Source: Guillardia theta CCMP2712 (Eukaryota > Cryptophyceae > Pyrenomonadales > Geminigeraceae). Taken from it: a stretch of 64,000 nt of DNA. Location of the stretch: contig NW_005434579.1 of NCBI RefSeq assembly GCF_000315625.1, positions 159,584 through 223,583 of the forward strand, given 5' to 3'. The position numbers were made by a program, and so were the translations under genes. Every line of letters begins with the position of its first letter. Within the stretch, counting starts at the first letter, position 1. Below, one piece after another: positions 56,495 to 64,000 of this stretch. A model generated the notes under the pieces. The model made no database searches. It saw only the letters and a program-made list of their open reading frames with translations, and was not told the origin of the DNA.

Positions 56495-58116
56495 GTGCTG
56501 TAGCTCGAGCCTCTCCATTGAGACGTCCAGGGAGGAGGCGAGCCAGCAGGAGGTGGATTGTGAGCGACTCCTCCGCATCTTGGTGGAGGAGAAGGTGAGA
56601 AGGATGCTACGTCTGCTTCTTGTGATTGTAAAGGATATGAGCAGGAGACGTTGATGAATGCTCACTTGGAAGTGTTCCTGCGATCGCCATGGGTGGAAAG
56701 GTTTCGTCAAGACACAAGACTGGCGGTTGTCTCTTGCACTGGCTGTGGGCAGCTACCCCCTGAACCCTCATGCTGACGACCAGAGCTTGCTCAAGTTCAA
56801 GAACAGGAGCAAAGAGATCACAGAAGCTATGGCTGCAGGTCAGAGTTCGCACCTGCTACTTGCTTGCTCTGATCATCGACTCCAGTCAAGCAAGTGAAAG
56901 ATGCTCTGAGATGTTTACAGCTCCCTGAAACAGGCAAGCCCTCCCTCCGTTGCCTTCCTTGCAGTACTCACTTGCCGCTACTCTCCCTCCTCTGCCTCCC
57001 CTTCCTCCCCTGCCTTCTCTGCCTCACTGCCCTTTTTCATTTCGCATCTCCCACTCCATGGTCGCACCACCGTCCTCCCTGCAAGTCCTCTGCCCCCTGC
57101 TTCCTCCCGACCATTCCCCTCTGCCAGTTTCTCCCTTGACAGCCCGTGCAGGAGATCAAGTTGTCATGCTCGATGTCTGCTCCGGGAAAGGGTTCACAGG
57201 GTCAGACCAAACTTCCCGCGTCCTGACTCTCCTCAAGTTTTCCCCAGCCTCCTGCTCTCCTTGGAGTTTCCTCGCGCCTCCGTGTACTTGCTCGATGCCA
57301 ATGGCAACATGAACATGTCGCATTGTTCGTCCCAGGATAACCTCTCCTTTCTCCACTTCGACCTCTTCAGCAGCAGAGCGGCGGAGGTGCGAGAAGCTCG
57401 TGCTGCCCGTCTTGTCGCCGACGGGCTGGTGGCAGGTGCTCGTGGACATCGCGGGGATGAAGACAGTAATCGCAGGTCAGTCGTGTGTTATAAGTTGTGT
57501 CGAATCAGTTGTATCATGTCAGCGTTGTCACGTCAACTGTGTTGTCAGTTGTATTTTGCTGTCGTATGTCATTGAATTCGTCGTATGTCATTGAATTCTG
57601 CTCCTTCCATTTCTTTTTTCGTATTTATGCCGTCTTTATCAATTGTGTCTCATCATAGGTATCTTGTTAGTTGCACTTGGCTGTTATGTCGTATCCATCG
57701 TGTCGAATCTCTCGTATATCATCGGATGTAACTTGCCATCCTCTCTCTCTCATTCAACTTCTCTGATCGACCGTGACAATGACTTGACTCATGTCGTCAT
57801 TGGCAGTTGGGATGCACCTTTGCGGCTCCCTGTCTCCCCGACTGATCGATTTGTTCGCCTTCCTCCCCGCGGTGGCGATCAACTTCTTTCTCCTCCTCCG
57901 CCTCCTCCTCCTAACTCTCTTCCCAAGGCCAAGGCCCTCGTGCTCTGCCCTTGCTGCCTCCGGGGATACCTCGGTAGCACTTCTCCCGCATGCCCACCGC
58001 AGTTCGTGAGGGGATGGAATGGTGCAGGAAAGACGGTCAAGGCGGCAGCAAAGGAGTCAGGACGGGGCTATGACGAGGTTGCTGCTAGCGATGAAACTGC
58101 GTCTGTTGTTTGTTGA
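56495..58116 (+). CDS. SAM-dependent methyltransferase (METTL25/Methyltransf_32-like)
   Basis: Exons read in phase: SIETSREEASQQEVDCERLL (to 56594), ETLMNAHLEVFLRSPWVERF, then after a 58-nt intron SLLKFKNRSKEITEAMA, then VKDALRCLQLPE. The next intron (56934-57151) is GC-AG with an AG|GCAAGC donor. Then come DQVVMLDVCSGKGFTG and LLLSLEFPRASVYLLDANGN, the class I SAM-binding motif and strand 2 acidic residue. Later exons give LVDIAGMKTVIAVGMHLCGS with LSPRLIDLFAFLPA, and KALVLCPCCLRG. The HLCG and PCC motifs match SAM-methyltransferase families that share Methyltransf_32-type cores. The substrate is unknown. The 5' end may include an ATG at 56443; the C-terminal exon choice (stop at 58116 or further) is uncertain. 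Confidence 0.78.
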
Positions 58117-58861
58117 CGTCCCATGGATCTCAGACGCTCTGCGAGGTTCTTGCGGACATGTTGAGGTGAAGGAGATGAGGACGAAAGTCTCTTGTGAGGG
58201 TGATACTTCACTGTAGGAAATCAGCGCATGTGAGCGATGTGATGGTTGTAGGAGATGATCAGGTACAAACAAGGAGAAGAGTTGGGGGGGGAGGGGGAGG
58301 GCGGGAAGGGGGGGGGGGGATAGTCGGGCAAGAGGAAGGTGGGAAGGGGTAGAACAAGAGAGGAGGATGAGAATTAGAGGGGAATGAGGGAGGAAGCGAG
58401 GGAGGGGGACGAGAACGAGGAATGTCAAGAATCTTGGGGATGTCGCTTTCCTTGTTTTCTTTCTCTCCTGCGCACGGTATGCCAAGTGACTGGAGTTGTT
58501 AAGATGATCTCCCCTAAGTGCCGATTCATCTGTGCACTCAAGAATCAGACTGGCAGGTCCACGAGGGAAGCATGCGTACAAAATGATGATGGTGGATGAA
58601 GGTCGAGAGGATGAACTGGGAATTTGTGGGAATCAGATGATGACGACGACGATGATGAAGATGATAATGATGAAAAAGATGACATTGGTAGTAGGTGAAG
58701 GTTGAGGAGATGATGAATAAAAAAAAAGATGGTGTACAAGATGTAGAATACGGGAATGATCTATTTAAAGATTTAATGAAATCGCTAAAATCGTGCCACG
58801 TTGTACAATCGAGGTATCCCAGCTAGCCGTACTATTCATACATCCATCCTCTTCCTCCTCC
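58117..58861. other. intergenic: G-rich tract and GAT/GAC microsatellite
   Basis: A GGGGGGGGAGGG tract lies at 58285-58325 and a GATGATGACGACGACGATG microsatellite at about 58630-58672. The two genes converge here, so 3' ends are expected; none is identifiable. Confidence 0.5.
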
Positions 58862-60192
58862 TCACGGAGACTTTTCAGGGTCTTCGGAATGTGGCGCGAC
58901 CTTCGACTCTCTGATGAAGTACTTTTGAGCATGCGAGCGGACCTGAGGCAATGTGAGAAACTCGGCTCCTCCTCCTCCTCTGCTCTTCACGTCACCTGTG
59001 CGGGAGATCTTGTCTTAACATGCGCGGCAATGAGCTCTGCAACACCCTGCAGACAAGGTTAGAGGACATGGAGGGAGCAAGAGGGCGAGCAAGACAAGAA
59101 CAGACAAGAGGAGAGGGCAGGTAACGATGTCTACCTCGCCGAGCCCCACCCGAACTCGGTTGTTGGGGGAGGGTCCCTGGGGTCTATGATACTTCTTCAA
59201 GGCTTTGAGGAAGATCTGAGAGCAGGAGAGGTCAGCCTGTCATCCTTGAGCTTCAGAACTGCCCTTACCTCGTGCTCCTCCTTGGTCCAGTACCGGCTGC
59301 AACGTTTGGTCGAGCTACCCCCTTCGCCAGCTTCAAGAGGGCGTTTGCGGCTGCTGCTCTTTCCTGGCTGCTCATCACCTGATGAGGGGCTCTGCGGAGA
59401 AGCGGAGCCTCTCTCCTCCTTCTCCTTCTTCACGCTCGCAGCTCCAGCCTTGGCCCTGGCGTTGGTCGCAGCGCCATCAAGGCTGCCCCCATGTGTGAGA
59501 GGGGAGGAGGAGGAGCGCACTCCGTACGACATGGAGTTGGTGCGTTCTCCCTCCTCGTGGGTAGAGCTGTGCCCAGCGCTCATGTTCATTCCAGGAGACT
59601 CGCGGGCTGCGAGGGACGAGACAAAATTGTTGGAGATGGAGTGTTGAGACAACTGGTCGGCAGCCAAGTTGGAACCGAGGCCGAAGATGAGATTTCTGTT
59701 GTCATGAGGCATCATCAAATTAGAGGATCCAATGGATGCCTGCATGAAAGGGTTGGGGCACAGACCGCTGGCATTCATGTTGAAAAGATCCTTCCTGTCC
59801 TCTGCCCCTTGCGTGTTTCCCAGCTTGAAGCTCAGCAGGCTAGCAATGTCCCTGGCATTCGCAGCCATGTCTTTCTGAGCCGTCTGTGCAAAAAGACCTG
59901 ACATGGTAGGGGAGGACGAGGCAGCCAAATCGTTCAGAAGCCCGCCGTGCGCTGGAGCCAACGACATCGTTGGAGTGAGCTGAGACGATACCAACCAAGG
60001 GAGCCCCACGTTGGCCGCAAGCTGGGTAGAAGGAGACTGAGCCTGTTGGGTCCTTTGATTGAGCAGGAGGAGAGATGCGGAGAGAGAGAGATTGGATATC
60101 GGGGCAGACAGAGGGACGTCAGGGGCACACGAAGTCCCATTCCCACCCTGCAACGGCCACATGCTTGGATTCGAAATCAACGTTGTAACCAT
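58862..60192 (-). CDS. SHAQKYF-type Myb-related transcription factor
   Basis: Exons 60192-59269, 59215-59135, 59046-58996 and 58942-58862 give 378 residues in phase; introns are 53, 88 and 53 nt. The first 300 residues are Ser/Asn/Leu-rich and disordered-looking, with a basic patch KSSSRKRPLEAGEGG. The C-terminal single Myb repeat reads SRYWTKEEHEIFLKALKKY, a linker, GVAELIAAHVKTRSPAQ, then VRSHAQKYF, the diagnostic signature of plant/algal and amoebozoan one-repeat Mybs that bind DNA in the nucleus. Odd: about 18 residues (HRPQGPSPNNRVRVGLGE) lie between helix 1 and helix 2, longer than the usual short loop; an alternative donor could shorten it. The start is the ATG at 60192. A GGGGTAGT-rich stretch lies about 350 bases upstream. 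Confidence 0.92.
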
Positions 60193-63100
60193 CACCAGGC
60201 TCTGCCTTGCATTCGCCTCAAGGTAGGACGATAGAAGATTTCGATTCTCTCAAAAAGGCCGAAGATTCGGAGCAGCTTGTTGAGGAGAAATGCAGTGAGA
60301 TTCTTCGAGCGTTACGAAAGAAAGTCGTGTGTAAAGAAGGAAAATCTGCGAGTTCAGCGAGAAAGGGAGTGTACCAGAGGGTGGAATGAGTGAGGAACAA
60401 ACAGGGGCGAGGGCAGGGCAGAGGATACTGTTGCAGCCAGTCGGAGGAGGAGGAGGAGGAAGAAGGAGTTGGAGGGAAAGGGGTAGAGACGACTGCAAGA
60501 GGGCAGGAGCGGCGAGTAGAGGAGGGGTAAAACCCTACCACCCCACCCCTCAATCCTCACCCGACGGTAGAAAAGATGAAGACACCCCCACCAGACTTTG
60601 ACCGGAACTAGTCTGAGAACTGTGGGGTAGTACATGACAGGGGTGGTCTGTGGAAGTCTCGTCTAGGTAGAGCAAAAAGGGGATAAAAAGTGTATTGTAA
60701 CAAAATTAAAAATAAAAGTAATCATAAAACATATTTAAATAAGTCCTTGGGTACGTGGGATACAACTGCACCCTCCGCATTTCTTGTAGTCCACAGGGGT
60801 GGGTGGTCATGAGCAGGTCGAGTGTAAAGAGGGACACTGGGGTGGGGGTAGTAAGATCACGAGATGTTTCCAGTAGGGCAGAGATAAATGGGGTGGGTAG
60901 GTGGGGAGATATCAGACTAGGTCATATTACCTTCCACATGCCGATGACCCACCTGCACCTATTGAGAATTTCGTCTGTTGAGGGTGGGGTAGAAGCGGAA
61001 GCGCCCCCGGTCATGGAGGTGCATGACTCGGAGTACCCAGGGGTAGGGGTGTGAAGAGCAGTAGGGAAGCAAATTGTGGAAAAGGGGGTGGGTGGCTCAA
61101 TGGGGTTAAACGATGTCAGCTGGGGCAAATTAAAAACACTTTTATAGTTGTCATCAACTTGGTCGTGAATCATGATAGTTTCAAAATCTCATAAGGCAAT
61201 TACAAACTTCCCCGAGAAAAAGTCTGAACAACGACAAAATAGATCGAGATTTAGCGCCTATCGGGTCTCGTGACTGTTGAACATGATACGAAGATACGAC
61301 GAAGGAGTCATGGCAGCAGTACCGTGATAGAGATGGTTATGTGATCAATTGCTGTTACTGTGAGCCCCGTGACAGAAAAATACGCTGCAGTGTCTGGTAG
61401 ATTTTCATTCAATTCTATCGTGTCATTTCAATTTTTGTGATTAAGTTTGAAAATAGATCTGATTCAAACTTCATTTGAAGAATACGCCCGGATCTCTATG
61501 AGATGGATTGCTGACTGAAGCCGTTAAGATTGCTTGTGAAAGTTCATTCTTTCAAGGTATCGCTGACTCGAGCTGACCCGTGGGGTTGTGTATCTCGAAA
61601 TCGCTATAAATTACTTTTTAGATCAATGCTGATGTCAGCAGAAACAGTTCTATGGCTTAAAACAATTTTAAGCGGTATCTCCCGTAAGTAGTATCTTCTC
61701 TCGGAGGACCGACGTCCTCTCGGAGGCATCGATCAAAAAAAGACTTCTGGAAAGGGTGGTAAGGAGCCCGAACACAAGGGTAGTCAAGGGATCATGGTCA
61801 GCAGAGGGTCGGGTAGGGTCTGTATCTGTTCGTATCGTGGGCGTGAAGCATTGCGTTCCTGAGACTAGTCACGTTACCCTCCGAGGTCACGTTTCCGACC
61901 TCTTTGCCAGCTTCTGCTGCACCCCTCCGGGAGAAAAAAAGAATGCTTACACTCTTAGGGATATGACCCCCCTAAGCGCTGGATAAGACACCGGTGGGTG
62001 CTCCCTTCGCCGGTCAGCAATCCCTCTATTGGGCCACACAACTTCTCGTCGACTCGGTGGAAAATATTGACTGAAAATAACAAGCACCACAGCCCAAAAA
62101 AGAAGTACATCAGCTTAAAATAAGCGTATAAAGCTTGTAACTCAATGTACCCCCCTAAAAATAAGCACGGTAACCTAGAAATAAGCGCTGTAACCATAAG
62201 GCATTTTAATAATAAGTTAACCTGCCATGACCTCGCTATGGTAAAGCAAGAATGAAACAGCTCAGGAATGTCCAACAAGTGTCCATGCTGCTCGGCAAGA
62301 TCTTCGGCGACTGCTCCTGCTCTTTCTCCTGCTCCTCCTTCTCCTCCTCATGACCTGATTGTCGTCTCCGGTTTCTCATGCTCGCCCTACTTGTCGTCTC
62401 GTGCGCCGTGCCCTCAACAGCCACGCTGTATCTGGTTCCGCATAGCCGTCTTGTCTCTATCAAGTTTAAGCGTATAAAGTGCAAGTAATGTAAATGAAAT
62501 GTAAGGTCGACTTGAGAGGGAAAACAGGAGAGTCGCATCGGAGCAGCAGCCTAGCGCAATTTACTTGATCGACGTGCTGTACCGATTTGCAAGGCAGCAA
62601 CTCAAGTCGACAGGAGCTCAATGTCAAGAAGCATTCCTCAGCTCTTCATCTACTTCAGAGTCCCCTGAACATCAGCGTAAGTCTACCCCATCCCACAAAT
62701 CCCCCTTCTATGTACCCCTCTCCTCAGAGTATATCCTTCTCCTCGTTCCTATACTCCCCATCCCCTTCCTTCATCCCCATCCTCGGAGAATACCTTCTCC
62801 TCCCTCCTATATACCCCCTTCATATGTAACCCCCTCGGATGTCTCCTCTCCTCAGAGTATACCCTTGTCCTCGTTCCTATATACTTCCTCTCCTCAGCTA
62901 CCACCATTGCTGCCACATCCTACCGCAAGAAGGAGAAGCACGACACTTACCTGACGTGACGGAGGATCGGTTGACAGACCCTCGTGTAACCATGACTGTG
63001 CTTTCCTGCATTTCCCGTTCCTCCTCTCCCTTCACCGGCAGCATCAGCATCATCACTTGGCGAATGTTGCAAGCAGACCTGGCTGACGTCGATCGACGGA

Positions 63101-63388
63101 GCCCAGGAGCATGTGTCAACGTCAAAGAGCGTCCTTCCTTCGCTCTCGCTCTCGCTCCCGTTCTCGTTCTAGTCGATGTTGGTCAGACAGCACACGGCAC
63201 TACCCTCAGCTCGCTCATCTCTCCTCTCTTACTTCCTGCCATACGATGCTCCTCCACCTTTCCTTCCCCTTCCCCTTCCCCTTTGTATTCCTCACGCTCG
63301 CTCGCACCCTCCCTCCCTCCCTCCCTCCCTCCCTCCCTCCCTCCCTCCCTCCCTCCCTCCCTCCCTCTCCCCAACCCCCACCCCCCTC
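60193..63388. other. long stretch without a supportable gene
   Basis: GGGGTAGG/CCTACCCC-rich DNA spans 60530-61110. AT-rich DNA follows to about 62220, with repeated AATAAGC words (62110-62190: TAAAATAAGCG, AAAATAAGCAC, GAAATAAGCGC). Low-complexity coding-like frames occur on both strands at 62240-63200, none recognisable. A CCCT tetranucleotide run (63308-63367) leads into the gap. Confidence 0.5.
63308..63367. repeat. CCCT tetranucleotide microsatellite
   Basis: About 15 uninterrupted CCCT units lie immediately before the N run. Confidence 0.95.
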
Positions 63389-63488
63389 NNNNNNNNNNNN
63401 NNNNNNNNNNNNNNNNNNNNNNNNNNNNNNNNNNNNNNNNNNNNNNNNNNNNNNNNNNNNNNNNNNNNNNNNNNNNNNNNNNNNNNNN
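63389..63488. other. assembly gap (100 N)
   Basis: Exactly 100 N, the conventional length for a gap of unknown size, next to a CCCT microsatellite. Confidence 0.99.
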
Positions 63489-64000
63489 TGTCAGGCATCT
63501 TCGTAGATGAAGCGACGAGTGGAGAGAATGGTTTAGCCTCCGTCCAATCCATTCCCTCCCCTCCTTCCCTCCCTTCCTCCCTCCCAACCTCATTGGAATG
63601 TGCCGATGCGTTGCTGGCCGACTCCTCCTCGCTCGTAACAGAGACCTGAGAACAGGGGGGATGAGTAAGAGATAACAAGAGGAACGGGAACGAGGAAGGA
63701 GAGGAGAGGAGAGGAGAGGAGAGGAGAGGAGAGGAGAGGAGAGGAGAGGAGAGGAGAGGAGAGGAGAGGAGAGGAGAGGAGAGGAGAGGAGAGGAGAGGA
63801 TAGTTGAACGGCAGTTGATCAGAGTGAAGGAAAAATGAATCCGCATGAAGCAAGTTTGTTCATTCACCGTCGCGGCGTCATCGTCCTCATTCCCGTAGTT
63901 CTCCTTCCAATCTGTGAGCAACCCACAACAGCTTCTCTCTCTCACCATCTCTCCTTCCGGCGTCGGCGACGTGCTCTCGCTCCTACTCGGCGACAGGGAT
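63489..64000 (-). CDS. partial Ser/Glu-rich protein running off the window
   Basis: On the - strand the window edge opens in frame with SRSESTSPTPEGEM and a GTGAGA donor at 63955. A second exon (starting 63911) contains DWKENYGNEDDDAAT in one frame. A third, after the GGAGA microsatellite intron, gives VSVTSEEESASNASAHSNEV. The acidic, Ser-rich text suggests disorder. The reading frame joining exons 1 and 2 is not certain, and the 3' part is lost in the gap. Confidence 0.4.
63696..63800. repeat. GGAGA pentanucleotide microsatellite
   Basis: About 21 uninterrupted copies of GAGGA, intronic in the partial gene at the window edge. Confidence 0.95.

Overview
The window is nuclear DNA from a unicellular eukaryote. 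Genes are split by GT-AG introns, many only 45-60 nt long; two look like GC-AG introns. Many introns are filled with purine/pyrimidine simple repeats. A eukaryotic-type tRNA-Glu is present, and two runs of N (53052-53191 and 63389-63488) mark a draft assembly. Plant/alga-style proteins (SHAQKYF Myb, very long Armadillo arrays) suggest a microalga, perhaps a cryptophyte of the Guillardia type. That taxonomic guess is inference.

Layout. 1-2.9 kb: an AGC-like kinase (- strand) that lacks catalytic residues. 4.1-5.3 kb: an unrecognised gene with a predicted 16-nt microexon. 5.3-9.0 kb: a possibly acquired segment with two 279-nt inverted repeats, one carrying the 3' end of an intact phage-type Api92/YubB-like gene and the other a remnant of it. 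10.7-17.8 kb: a tandem segmental duplication of a six-EF-hand gene plus the last exon of a charged, nucleolar-looking gene; the rest of that second gene is absent from copy two. 18.0-22.7 kb: an ankyrin-repeat gene (-). 24.8-27.7 kb: a SPRY-like gene (-). 28.7-40.9 kb: one giant Armadillo-repeat gene (-), about 75-80 repeats. 42.4-43.7 kb: an unrecognised gene (-). 45.6-46.8 kb: a complete SLC25 mitochondrial carrier (+). 47.0-47.6 kb: a Ser-rich gene (-). 50.0-52.4 kb: PNO1/DIM2, a 40S ribosome-assembly factor (+), with an apparent 1-nt frameshift. 53.2-54.3 kb: a RING-finger gene (-) cut by a gap. 55.0 kb: tRNA-Glu(TTC). 55.6-56.4 kb: an unrecognised gene (-). 56.5-58.1 kb: a SAM methyltransferase (+). 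58.9-60.2 kb: a SHAQKYF Myb (-). 63.5-64 kb: a partial gene at the edge.

Between genes there are three recurrent kinds of non-coding DNA. (1) GC-rich islands (about 3.0-3.7, 9.6-10.4, 14.3-14.7, 28.2-28.5, 41.7-42.3, 48.7-49.97 and 54.75-55.0 kb) made almost entirely of short palindromic words. (2) A short dispersed element with the core TTAACTTAACTTTGAGTAAA, preceded by TTGTCCTCGTACTGA, in both orientations and usually in or beside those islands. (3) GGGGTAGG/CCTACCCC-rich tracts that often sit just upstream of start codons. The genes do not form one pathway. The most unusual items are the palindrome islands with their dispersed element, the giant ARM gene, the EF-hand duplication with a conversion-like boundary, and the phage-type gene between inverted repeats.
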